64,000 bases of DNA from Desulfurococcales archaeon (GTDB lineage Archaea; Thermoproteota; Thermoprotei_A; Sulfolobales; Fervidicoccaceae), in the NCBI GenBank assembly GCA_009904015.1, contig WYEQ01000002.1:1-64000 (forward strand). The letters run 5' to 3'. Numbering within the stretch: the first letter of the stretch is position 1; each line of letters opens with the position of its first letter. Position numbers and translations under genes: made by a program. Positions 34,842-43,686 of this stretch are shown piece after piece. Under the pieces are notes generated by a model. It had not been told where the DNA came from, searched no databases, and saw nothing but the letters and a program-made list of their open reading frames with translations.

Positions 34842-36787
34842 TGCGTCGAAGTCCTCCCCCTGAGTATCTGATCCCCGCTCTCCGTAAACCTCCTAACGGA
34901 TTCGGCGACCTCGTGCTCCCTACCTTTTAATTCATCCAGTCTCTTCTTCAGCAGTACGATAACCGTGTAGGGGCTAACCTCCTGCGGGGGAACCTTCCTA
35001 AACACCACCAGGTAGTCCCTGTAGGAGGCTCCCTCGCTAAACGCCACCTGCCTAACCGACTTAACTATGTACACAGGTACGTAGACCCTGCCCAATGCCC
35101 CAGATCTACCGGCTACCTCACCAAGTAGGAGGTATCTCCTAACGCTCTCGGCACTACTGCCAACGAAGAACTCCTCAGGAGTTACTGCCGCGAGCTTGCC
35201 TCCCATTTTTATCACGTTATCGGCAGCGGTAAAGAAATATGCCCAGTAGCCTACTTTCCCCCTCACGATTTTTCCTAAGGCTTTTTCTAATTTGGCTCTT
35301 TCGCTTTCAGGTATTCTTTCTCTTCTAGTGAATGGCGGGTTCATTATAACTAGGTCGAAGCTCTCGAGTGCTAGCTGGTGTTTCAAGTACTTCTCTTTAT
35401 CCTTTGTTATCCACCACTCTATTAGAAAGCGCTGTGGTAGTGGATCGTCTTCTGGGTTTTCAATCGCTGTTATCATTTTCTGTATTCCATCTCCCCAGAA
35501 TACCCTAGGTTCTACCGGTGTCTCAACATGTTGTAGCGAAAGGTTTATGGATGAAAGCTCCTTTGCAAATTGCATTACGTCTATTCCAACTATGTGCTTC
35601 TCCAAGAAGACCCTATGGGTGTCAGACCTATCCAATCCCTCCCCTAGAGCCTTCCTCATTTTAGCCTCGTATGCAGAGACTAATAGAGTTCCCGATCCAC
35701 AGGCGGGATCCAATACTTTTTCATCCCATCTCTCAATAGCTAGATATGCTAAAAGTCTTGCTGCAATGGGGTTTGTGAAAAACGCGCCCAGGTTCTTCCT
35801 GGTTTCTGGTGGAAGCCCCTCCTGGTAGATCCTGCCAAGCAATTCCTCGTTTACATACTCGGGTTTTAACGCTTGTATTGAGTAAATATACCGTGATAGC
35901 GTGTAGTTTATTCTCTCCTGTGGTAAGCTGAGGATATCTAGAATGTAAATGAGTGGCTCAGCGATGAACCTATACTCAGTGTGTAAGGGACTCGTCTTAA
36001 TGTTTCTTTCTATAATGCCGAGAGTGCCTTGAGGGGGCGAAACAGGGTTTTCTATGCTTGGTAGAACGCTTTTTCCAAGTCTTTTTACAGAAGCTATGTG
36101 TAGAAACAGTAGGCTAAGAACAACTATGTAAGCCATTATGTCTGCTATATAAGTCTTTATTATTTCCTCATTTTCAACAAGATCCTCGAGGAGAGATTTA
36201 TAGAAGTCGAATCTACCAATAACAGCTTGTGCCTGGTCAAATAGTTTTGGATCGGTCATTATGTATTGTCTTATAGCTCCCGCAAGCTCTTCTATTGTCT
36301 CCCTGGATACTAGTGCTATTGTTGTATAGTCTACAATTGGTTTCCTCGCTATTTCAAATTCTTTTACTGTTTCGACGACTAATCTTAGAAACTTTTCAAG
36401 CTCTATATCTTCAGAGTGTCTAGATGCCCAGCTGGTTAGAAGAATGCCTCTCTTCACACGTATCTTGGGTGCGGCTTTTTCTAATTCTGTTGGGTAGATC
36501 CTCTTAGCTTCTGATGGCAGGAGAAGGAGGAGGACTCCCGAACCTTTTGACGTAGCTATAGGATATATCTTGGCCAAGTCATCTAGTAGCTTTCTCTCGC
36601 TATCTATTTTAACTTCCACTAGAATTCTGTGACCGTCAAGTTCCAGTAGTACATCAGGATATTTGCCACCAACACCTATCTCAGAGACCCTCACCACTTT
36701 TACTCCGAGCTCTTCGCTAGTCTTTTTGGCAAGCTCCATAATAACTGGGTAGAAGCTTCGCTCTGTGACAGAGTCGCTTGAACTCAT
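34838..36787 (-). CDS. N6-adenine methyltransferase fused to N-terminal PD-(D/E)XK nuclease (type IIG-like)
   Basis: 649 residues. N-terminal nuclease: YPDVLLELDGHRILVEVK with D45, E58 and K60 in the PD-x(n)-E-x-K pattern. Central helical part, then the gamma-type methyltransferase: GAFFTNPIAARLLAYLA, motif I VLDPACGSGTLLVSAYE (D360) and motif IV NPPF (N483-F486). The usual C-terminal recognition domain is missing and is coded by the next gene, so this is a type IIG enzyme split in two. It would methylate one strand of an asymmetric site and cut nearby. ATG 36787, no obvious ribosome-binding site. Confidence 0.85.
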   Translation of the reverse strand: MSSSDSVTERSFYPVIMELAKKTSEELGVKVVRVSEIGVGGKYPDVLLELDGHRILVEVKIDSERKLLDDLAKIYPIATSKGSGVLLLLLPSEAKRIYPTELEKAAPKIRVKRGILLTSWASRHSEDIELEKFLRLVVETVKEFEIARKPIVDYTTIALVSRETIEELAGAIRQYIMTDPKLFDQAQAVIGRFDFYKSLLEDLVENEEIIKTYIADIMAYIVVLSLLFLHIASVKRLGKSVLPSIENPVSPPQGTLGIIERNIKTSPLHTEYRFIAEPLIYILDILSLPQERINYTLSRYIYSIQALKPEYVNEELLGRIYQEGLPPETRKNLGAFFTNPIAARLLAYLAIERWDEKVLDPACGSGTLLVSAYEAKMRKALGEGLDRSDTHRVFLEKHIVGIDVMQFAKELSSINLSLQHVETPVEPRVFWGDGIQKMITAIENPEDDPLPQRFLIEWWITKDKEKYLKHQLALESFDLVIMNPPFTRRERIPESERAKLEKALGKIVRGKVGYWAYFFTAADNVIKMGGKLAAVTPEEFFVGSSAESVRRYLLLGEVAGRSGALGRVYVPVYIVKSVRQVAFSEGASYRDYLVVFRKVPPQEVSPYTVIVLLKKRLDELKGREHEVAESVRRFTESGDQILRGRTSTQ

Positions 36788-36799
36788 TGCACCTCCCTT

Positions 36800-36919
36800 T
36801 TATCTAACATATATTTTTATTATATAGCTCTTTCTTCTGCCTTCAGGGTCTACTTGCCAACTAAACCTAACACCACACTTCGAGCACTCACAATAGTTGA
36901 CTTCCCACCACATATACAT
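36800..36919 (-). CDS. 39-codon zinc-knuckle-like small ORF
   Basis: Reads MYMWWEVNYCECSKCGVRF and a further 20 residues; a C-x-C-x2-C pattern could bind zinc. Only 12 bases before the methyltransferase start on the same strand. Could be the tail of a degraded larger protein; an unrelated frame just upstream reads PYCWYEG. Low support. Confidence 0.3.
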   Translation of the reverse strand: MYMWWEVNYCECSKCGVRFSWQVDPEGRRKSYIIKIYVR

Positions 36920-36973
36920 CCAATTCCTTATGAGCCCTCATACCAGCAGTAGGGACGCCTGACATCATCGATA

Positions 36974-37231
36974 CTACCATTCTTCTGCCCTAATTCTTCT
37001 CTCAAGCTCCTCAAGCCTCTCCAACCTCTTAGAATCGAGTAGGGAGGTCCTATCTGTTCTAATTTGAACTATTAGCATTAGGGCCTCATCCTTAGAGACT
37101 CCGAAGGCCCCTTTTAAAACACCCATGACCCAGTTTATATTCGATGCTCGCTTCTTAACGCCTCAAACATATTCTTCAATAACTCCTCTAGCCCTCCTAA
37201 GCCTCCACTCCCCGAAATTTAGTTTGCTCAT
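36974..37231 (-). pseudogene. small protein gene interrupted by an in-frame TGA
   Basis: ATG 37231 follows AAGGTA. The frame codes MSKLNFGEWRLRRARGVIEE, then TGA at 37165-37163, and continues in the same frame for 62 codons (VKKRASNINWVMGVLKGAFG, then a charged helix ending LEELERRIRAEEW) to TAG at 36976. Composition is protein-like on both sides, so one 85-residue helical protein has been cut by a nonsense mutation. Not recognised. It may have been part of the restriction locus. Confidence 0.5.
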
Positions 37232-37575
37232 TACCTTACCACATATACAACTACATTTTAATAATTTAAATATGTTTTAATAACTTAAAAAATGCTCTAT
37301 AGCTTATCTGACGCTTAATGGTAAAGGAAGATTAAGTAGTAAGTATAATAAGCTAGTTTTCGAAGAATACGTAATATATAATAAAGACATAGTAAAGAAA
37401 ACCAAAGTTGCAAATATATTAGAAAGATTTGGGCAATGCTTATCAAGGCATAGTGCTATGCAAGCTAGAAGATCACGAAAATATATAAATAATCATTTAA
37501 ATAGTTTTAATTTCAATATAAAGATTTCTTGATAAAAGAAAAGATGCTTTGGGGGTATGATTGATTATTTTAAGG
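37232..37575. other. AT-rich intergenic stretch
   Basis: About 340 bases, very AT-rich, with no start/stop pattern of a gene on either strand. Separates the restriction locus from the GHKL unit. Nothing else seen. Confidence 0.5.
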
Positions 37576-38193
37576 TTAAGCTATTTCTTCTTTTCCTGGT
37601 TCACTTTTGAATTCTTCGAATTCAATGATAATTCTGGGAACCTTATCTTTTAAGGCTTTAAGTATATAAGGTGCATCGGGGCTGAGGCGATTGAAGTATG
37701 GGTCTAATATGTGTAATCGATATAAGTATCTGCAAAGCTCTTCCTTCACTGCATTGGGCAGAATCTCTCCTATGAGAATTTGATATAGTCTAAATATTTC
37801 CTCAGCTATATTCTGAGATAAATCCCTGATATTTTCAAACATCAATAAAGCTATAGCAACTATATTTTTAACTAAAGGGTCCAATTTATCAATAATGTCT
37901 AAAGCATCCCTTATGAGATACTGACGCAGTATTAATCTCTTAGCCTCTACAAGTCTCTTAGCGTCACCCGGAATGCTACTTACGCCGGCTTTTTTCAAAT
38001 CCTCTATAACTTCTAAGCATGGCTTTAAGGAGCTGAACTTTAGCAATATATACCGACAAGCAGCATCAAATCCATGTTCAACGATGTAACATAATGACAC
38101 GGCCTTCTCTACAGAGCCTTCGCTTAAGTATTTATCTATCAACTCATCTATTGCTTTAAGTGTTTGAAGCGACTCGGCTATCTGCTCACTCAT
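37576..38193 (-). CDS. all-helical partner protein of the GHKL ATPase-nuclease, unknown
   Basis: 205 residues, almost entirely helix-forming, with no known motif that I recognise. It reads ESLQTLKAIDELIDKYLSEG at the start and holds scattered cysteines. It overlaps the upstream 944-codon gene by 8 bases and so is co-translated with it; this tight coupling suggests a dedicated partner, perhaps an adaptor or inhibitor. The sequence has the same AT-richer base use as its partner, unlike the GC-richer core genes. Confidence 0.7.
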   Translation of the reverse strand: MSEQIAESLQTLKAIDELIDKYLSEGSVEKAVSLCYIVEHGFDAACRYILLKFSSLKPCLEVIEDLKKAGVSSIPGDAKRLVEAKRLILRQYLIRDALDIIDKLDPLVKNIVAIALLMFENIRDLSQNIAEEIFRLYQILIGEILPNAVKEELCRYLYRLHILDPYFNRLSPDAPYILKALKDKVPRIIIEFEEFKSEPGKEEIA

Positions 38194-41020
38194 CCCCTAA
38201 CACCTCGCCATAGTTTTTAATATCCTTACCATGAAACTTAATCCAAGTAACTAATTTTACCGGGTTCCTTAGAACCCACGCCCTCGGGTTATTAGGTATG
38301 CTTTCGACCACTGTAAGCCAATACTTATCCTTTAGCTCCATCGCGGTTTTTACCTCACTCTCTGTTAAATCAACTTCTAACTCATTAATACTTTTTCTCC
38401 TCCCCTTAATCTCTACACATATTATTTCCCCATTTACATCAATCTTAAAGTCACATTCGCCACCTTTATTAATAATCCTGTATCCTTTTTCACCAAGTTT
38501 ACCCTCAACAAACCACTCAGCAAATCTTTCAATAACTTCACTGCCAACGCTATCCTTAACCCCTAGAACCTCTACAAAGAATATTTTCCAATAAGGTCTC
38601 GCATCGGGATTTTTTACGTACTTTGGACTAACAAAAGGACCTACTGAAAAGCCCCTAGCTTTCCATTTACACCACAGCTCAGTAGCACTATAAACATCGT
38701 GTAACAGTAACTGGTCTGAGTATGCAAAGCTATCCTCATCTGTAACAAGCTTAACCCTAACCCTGTCCCATTGAGCTTCGGACGAGTACCAATACAATCT
38801 ATACAGTAATCTGACAAGTTTTATGTTATCGTCAATAGAGGTTTCTTCCAAAGCCTCTTTAATCTTATTAACAAGGTCCCAGACATATCCACGTAGAGTA
38901 CAGAGCCGGCGAGAGTAATAGTACTGGCAATCGTATAGTATATAGCCTCTTACAACATTAGCAAAAAATATTGCCCAACCGCCAACATCACCATCATACC
39001 TTTTATAAGCATCAATATCTAGTAACTCGACGTTCAAAATCTTTGCAACGTCCTCAGAATCTATAAAGAGCTCGGGATTCCAAACATTATCTGATATTTC
39101 GATACTTCCTTCCTTTGTTAACACCCATATAGGTCCAACAATAACTATACCTGCTTGCTTAACTAGAAGTGTCGCAGCAAGTAGCTTCTCCCTGTCCGGT
39201 GGAGGATTCCTTGCAACAATGTGTTCTAAGATTATTTTCTCAGCAATCTCCTTCAAACTAACTTCTTTAACACCAAACCACTTAAGAATTACTTCATTAA
39301 TAAGTTTCATCATTTCCTCGTGAACAAAGTCCAGAGACTTTAGATAGTTATTTACTTCGGGAAACTTCTTGCCAATCTCAATAATGTGTTCTGGTATTTT
39401 AGGAATGTACACGTTACTGGCAAGCTTCAGTTCTCCAGGAGATGTTACAATAAAGCGTTTCTCAGGCGGTATATTAATTTTTATTCCGTAGGCTAATTCA
39501 TAAACTTTGCTCAATAATGTTATACTCCTGCTCATAAAAGCCCTAAGCAGATTTTCATTAAGAAGATCTACCAAAGTTAATTTAGATACTTTATCTTCGT
39601 CTGCCTTACGTAATTTTAATTCTGAGTCTAAAATATGCTTCTCAACACCATAGATATACCTAAGGTCTCCCTCGTCAAGAAGGCCATACTTAATAATTTC
39701 GTAAACCTCCCCAGAAGCTTTCACTACCTGGCTTAATCTAACTTCATGCCCCTTGTAACAAAGCACTACTGGATCGTTAAGAACTTCATCAATGGTCTTG
39801 ATGATGTATGGCTCTATAAACTTGTACCAGATTTCGTCGCCTAGAGGTTTGTAGTCAAAGACCATTAGGTACGATTTCTTATACTTCTTCATAAGATAAT
39901 TGATTGTTGTCTTTAAAAGCTCAGCAATACATTGCATCATCCATTGATTCCACTTAGCCTCAACATTTATGTACCTTCTACCAGGGTGAACAATGAAGTC
40001 TGCTTGAATAAGAAACTTGAGGCCAGTTTTAACCTCTGTTAATGGTAGAAATGAGTACATAAGCCAGAACCGGGTCTCCTCAATAGGCTTTAAGTCATCT
40101 GTTCCGGGGTCTAACTCAAATGCTACTGCCACTTCTCTCTTTATGACATCGCTCCTCTTAGCCTTTACACTCACAGGATCCATCCTAATATTTTCAGGGA
40201 CCTTAAACTCTTTCTTAAACACTAAGAAGTCGCTCCATGTGGGGGCGCTTCCATCCATAAGAACATGAACTCTTATAACTCTTACCTTCACATCATCAAA
40301 TTCTTCCTCTTTTTCTACAGACCACTCTATTCTCTTATGCTTATTGTTTACATAATCGCTAATCAAGATTTTGTTTACGTGGTCTAGGAATAGAAAGATT
40401 GAAGGCGTCAATTCGTCAAGCACTTTAGCTATTTCATTGCTTAGAGATGAATTCTTGAAATATACAGTGAATCTGGTTTCATCTTTTGGTAGGGTTTCTG
40501 TTGGTTCAGTTGGTATTGGTGTTAACTGCCATAAAACTTCCTCCGGCTTCAAATTATAATTCTTCAAGATTTCATGCGCCTCAGGTCTTTTCCAGAAGTC
40601 TTCGTTAAACTCGAAGCATGTATCAGCGGAACATACCTCTACATGGTTAGAGACCTTGTATACAGATTTCCATCCAATACCTATGAAGCCTTTATATCCA
40701 AGCGCGGGCTTCTTCCTACTCGCAATAGCACATAAACTCTCAAGATCCTCCTCAACAAATGGCTTGCCATTATTACTTATGACAACCTTATCTCTATAAA
40801 GCTCAACCTTGAAGTACCCTTTTTTGCCAGCCTCCATCAAAGCATCTTCAGCATTCTGAAGGAATTCCAAGATAAATTGACCAGGCTCAATATACATGAG
40901 CTCGGTAAGAAGGTTAGATACAGTCCTAAGACTTTCAGCCTGTAGTCTGTAAGCTGGGTTTTTTACAAAATTTAACCAACGTTCCTGAATCTCCAGCACC
41001 TTGCTCCTCAAATAAGGCAT
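38186..41020 (-). CDS. sacsin-like GHKL ATPase with C-terminal PD-(D/E)XK nuclease, putative defence protein
   Basis: 944 residues. N-terminal Bergerat-fold ATPase of the sacsin/HSP90 type: N-box LEFLQNAEDA (51-60, N56 and D59), G1 box ISNNGKPF (81-88), G2 box GYKGFIGIGWKSVYKVSNHV (108-127). A long middle part of unknown fold follows. At the C-terminus GGECDFKI...ICVEIKGRR gives D857, E870 and K872, the DUF3883-like nuclease core, followed by the usual ELKDKYWLTVVES and RNPVKLV. The protein thus joins an ATP-driven clamp to a nuclease. Its low-GC sequence, the R-M locus beside it and the coupled helical partner suggest defence against foreign DNA; the target and trigger are unknown. Confidence 0.83.
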   Translation of the reverse strand: MPYLRSKVLEIQERWLNFVKNPAYRLQAESLRTVSNLLTELMYIEPGQFILEFLQNAEDALMEAGKKGYFKVELYRDKVVISNNGKPFVEEDLESLCAIASRKKPALGYKGFIGIGWKSVYKVSNHVEVCSADTCFEFNEDFWKRPEAHEILKNYNLKPEEVLWQLTPIPTEPTETLPKDETRFTVYFKNSSLSNEIAKVLDELTPSIFLFLDHVNKILISDYVNNKHKRIEWSVEKEEEFDDVKVRVIRVHVLMDGSAPTWSDFLVFKKEFKVPENIRMDPVSVKAKRSDVIKREVAVAFELDPGTDDLKPIEETRFWLMYSFLPLTEVKTGLKFLIQADFIVHPGRRYINVEAKWNQWMMQCIAELLKTTINYLMKKYKKSYLMVFDYKPLGDEIWYKFIEPYIIKTIDEVLNDPVVLCYKGHEVRLSQVVKASGEVYEIIKYGLLDEGDLRYIYGVEKHILDSELKLRKADEDKVSKLTLVDLLNENLLRAFMSRSITLLSKVYELAYGIKINIPPEKRFIVTSPGELKLASNVYIPKIPEHIIEIGKKFPEVNNYLKSLDFVHEEMMKLINEVILKWFGVKEVSLKEIAEKIILEHIVARNPPPDREKLLAATLLVKQAGIVIVGPIWVLTKEGSIEISDNVWNPELFIDSEDVAKILNVELLDIDAYKRYDGDVGGWAIFFANVVRGYILYDCQYYYSRRLCTLRGYVWDLVNKIKEALEETSIDDNIKLVRLLYRLYWYSSEAQWDRVRVKLVTDEDSFAYSDQLLLHDVYSATELWCKWKARGFSVGPFVSPKYVKNPDARPYWKIFFVEVLGVKDSVGSEVIERFAEWFVEGKLGEKGYRIINKGGECDFKIDVNGEIICVEIKGRRKSINELEVDLTESEVKTAMELKDKYWLTVVESIPNNPRAWVLRNPVKLVTWIKFHGKDIKNYGEVLGDE

Positions 41021-41160
41021 GGTAAATCACACATGAATTCATCTATAATGTTGGTGGTATTTTTTAAAATATTTACTATAAAATATTTACTATGTAAATT
41101 TTAAGAATGGTCAGAGTCTTCTAAACTTTAATCATAATCCTAGAGCATCACTCAAGTAAT

Positions 41161-41742
41161 TTAGATATAATCTAGATACTTTGAGTAGTGCTTATCTGTC
41201 ACGTCTAGTATTTCTTCGTATTTGGCTTCAGAGATCATTAGTTCTCTTGACCCACTCCGTATGAACCTGGCTACTTCCTGGGCATGGCCTTTTCCATGAG
41301 CCTCCGCGCGATCTTCCTCATGTGTTTCGGCAGAAACAGTTCATGTTTGCATATGTATTTCTCAAGCAGTCTTTTATTAATGTCTTCGTCAGCGTGATTC
41401 TCAAGAAGCCTTTTGGTCTCGAATGAGAAGCATATTCACTCGCATGGCTTAGCCGTCTCTTTCAGGCCAAAGTAGTGCTTGCAGAAGCCTTTGTCATTGA
41501 TGCAGGCAAGCCTTAGGATACCGTAATCAAGCCCGTTTATCTCTTTATCTTCACCATCTCGCTGGACCTGTAGTTCTTAATGAGTAAAAAAGTATAGGAG
41601 AGGCTGAGCACTCCTCAAGTATTAGTCTATATACAAGGTAGTACTGTTCTTGCCTCTCCCTCAGGAATTTCATTGTCTTTTTCAAATCATCAAGGGTTAT
41701 CGGGTAGCTCCTCACGTCAAGCCTGTATCTCCTGCTTGGCAC
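41161..41742 (-). pseudogene. decayed gene of about 190 residues
   Basis: From ATG 41742 the frame reads RRYRLDVRSYPITLDDLKKT to SLRTTG (41575), then shifts to another frame (EINGLDYGILRLACINDKGF, KPCE, stop, CFSFETKRLLENHADEDINK, LPKHMRKIARRLM), then shifts again to GHAQEVARFIRSGSRELMIS and ends at 41161. At least two frameshifts and one stop. Cysteine pairs remain. Not a family I recognise. Confidence 0.6.
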
Positions 41743-41835
41743 AAACCCTTTAGTCAGCTATAAGTCTTAAGGAATCCTTACACCTTTATGTAGAGCCGGT
41801 TTTATTGAGGAAAAGCTGTAGCTATTATACAGAAA

Positions 41836-42135
41836 TTAGCTGGTCTTTTTGAGAATCGCTATGACTGTTGATAGAATAGCTAAGACAATTAGCAGAACGG
41901 TAAATATATCTGAGATGTTCATAAGCGTATCGTAGCTCTTTATTCCATAACTGAGGGCTACTTTGCTTGCTTCGGTCCACTCCCCCGAGGCTCCGCCCTG
42001 ATTAAATATGGAATTGAAAGCGTTATTTACAAAGACATAAATAAAGACAATAATAATTATAATAAGTACAAAAATAAAGGCCATAAAAATCGAGTTGGCT
42101 GTTTTTTCAACCAAATCTAGAAAATGCTTATACAC
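41836..42135 (-). CDS. small two-helix membrane protein
   Basis: 99 residues; two strong membrane segments (about 17-40 and 74-94) joined by a hydrophilic loop FNQGGASGEWTEASKVALSY. Not recognised. Such proteins are common in archaeal mobile elements and as surface components. ATG 42135, AT-rich upstream. It lies between two degraded genes. Confidence 0.55.
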   Translation of the reverse strand: MYKHFLDLVEKTANSIFMAFIFVLIIIIIVFIYVFVNNAFNSIFNQGGASGEWTEASKVALSYGIKSYDTLMNISDIFTVLLIVLAILSTVIAILKKTS

Positions 42136-42257
42136 AAGTCACCCTAATCTAAAGCTTGGCATAGGAATTAATTAATGTAATTTTGAAAAAGAAAGTAATA
42201 CAAAGTAATACAGATTATTAAAAAATAAATATTACTGACCGTTTAGGAGCTCTACGC

Positions 42258-42545
42258 TTAATGATTATAAAAAAGTCGGCCTACTATCAAAAGAATAATA
42301 AAGGCACTGCGGAGACAACGAATTCGTCTAAGAATTTCCGGAACAAATTTAGCCATGTAGGGGAACTCCCTATCCCTGTATCCAAAGTGCCTTAAAAGAG
42401 CCTCTATGCTGCCCGCACCCAGGAAAACATCCCTTTCTAGGGGGGTCCTCATCTACAATCCTATCATTAACAAAGCAGTAGCCAGCGCTTAGGCCAATTA
42501 TTTCGTATACCCTTCTGTGAGTCGAGTAGCTAGGCAAAAAACAAC
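42258..42545 (-). pseudogene. gene remnant with one frameshift
   Basis: One frame reads SYSTHRRVYEIIGLSAGYCF and NDRIVDE (42530-42450), the next frame carries on with TPLERDVFLGAGSIEALLRH, GYRDREFPYMAKFVPEILRR and a hydrophobic end (42445-42258). Together they look like one protein broken by a frameshift near 42448. Family unknown. Confidence 0.4.
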
Positions 42546-42702
42546 ACCCAAGCTCCGCAACTACAATATATAAAAACAGTTATGCTGAAAGCGCTTATTT
42601 AGTTTGTACATTTAAAGAGATAAGGCTTCGATTGCCGATGTCAAAAACTATTTTGCGAAGTGATTACTGTTTTGTTTTTCAAAGCCTCTAAAGGCGTTGT
42701 CG

Positions 42703-43080
42703 CTATCTTCTTATTTTCTCCATTAGTAGTGTTAAAATTCTCGGGTCCTCTGCATCTATGACGATTATTTTGTATGGCAGGCATCCCTTTAGGTAAAGCG
42801 CTATGGATTTCTCTGGGTACTTCCTCGCTGCGAAGAAGGCTTTGCCCATCTTTGTTAGGTAGTGCCCATAGATGGCTTTGCCTAGATAAGCGCCCGCTAT
42901 CCTCAGCCTAGGGCTTATCTGCTTTTTCTCATCCTCATTTAGGCTCCAGACGTGGGAAGCTCTCTCAATACAGCTGAGAGGTATCTCCAGCCTCCTCCTG
43001 AGCGAGAGTACGCTCTCCAGTCCCCCCAGCTCTATAACCAGCCTGTCCCCCTCAACCCTTAACCGCGGCACAAGGGTCAC
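42703..43080 (-). CDS. hypothetical protein, PH-domain-like
   Basis: 125 residues, beta-rich: RLVIELGGLESVLSLRRRLE, IPLSCIERASHV, IAGAYLGKAIYGHY, FFAARKYPEKSIALYLKG, YKIIVIDAEDP then a helix. The order of strands and the closing helix resemble the bacterial PH-like domain, but no function is implied. GTG start 43080. Single gene. Confidence 0.6.
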   Translation of the reverse strand: MTLVPRLRVEGDRLVIELGGLESVLSLRRRLEIPLSCIERASHVWSLNEDEKKQISPRLRIAGAYLGKAIYGHYLTKMGKAFFAARKYPEKSIALYLKGCLPYKIIVIDAEDPRILTLLMEKIRR

Positions 43081-43247
43081 GCACCGAGGGCTTCATATCC
43101 TGGAAAAGCTTAATCACTATTCCTTATCAAGATACATTATTATGCCGAAAGGTCATAAATCCTTTAACCATGAATACGGCTTGTAGCTGAAAATGAGCCC
43201 ACAGAAAGGCTACCGGCATCACGCTTTTAAAAGATAGCTTTACAACT

Positions 43248-43505
43248 GAAAGCCTCGCCTTTTAAGGCTAGGATAACATAATAAAGCTTATAAGTTTTTA
43301 TTGTTTTAATCGAGAGCTGTGGTTGCCCCCCCCCCTCCCAGGCACGTGGATGCGGGGAGCGCAGCCACTAAAACAATGTTGAGATGGGGGGATATCTGAC
43401 CACCCCGACTGCCTCGCAAATGACAGATGTAGACCCGAATAGATGCGGGGAACCAGTGAGCCGCCCCAAGGGAGCCCTCGCCCTTTAGGACGGAGAGGAG
43501 GTCAG
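43248..43505 (+). mobile_element. tnpB-less IS200/IS605-type element, copy B
   Basis: 258 bp, plus strand. Flank CTTTACAA (43238-43245), left end GAAAGCCTCGCCTTTTAAGG, shared core (GTGGTTGCCCC, GGCACGTGGATGCGGGGAGC, CTGACCACCCCGACTGCC, AATGACAGATGTA), right end CCCTTTAGGACGGAGAGG closing with GGTCAG at 43505. A run of ten C interrupts the core compared with copy A. No transposase. Would-be guide after the end: ATGAACTGGAGGG. Confidence 0.7.
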
Positions 43506-43686
43506 ATGAACTGGAGGGTCTGGGGGGATCCTCCCCCTCAATTGTGCTGGGGCTCGCCTAGTTGCTTCGTTATGAATAATATCGTGGAGATGCGTGTTGA
43601 AATCAGTTCCGCTTGTTCGATTTTTTGAAAGAAGCGTTCCAATGATTAGGATTAAATGAATCGGAAATAACTAATAGATACAGTGG

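Noticed and set aside
37163-37165. Selenocysteine codon in the small interrupted gene
   Set aside because: No SECIS-like hairpin seen, residue is in a helical hydrophilic segment, and selenocysteine is not expected in this kind of archaeon.
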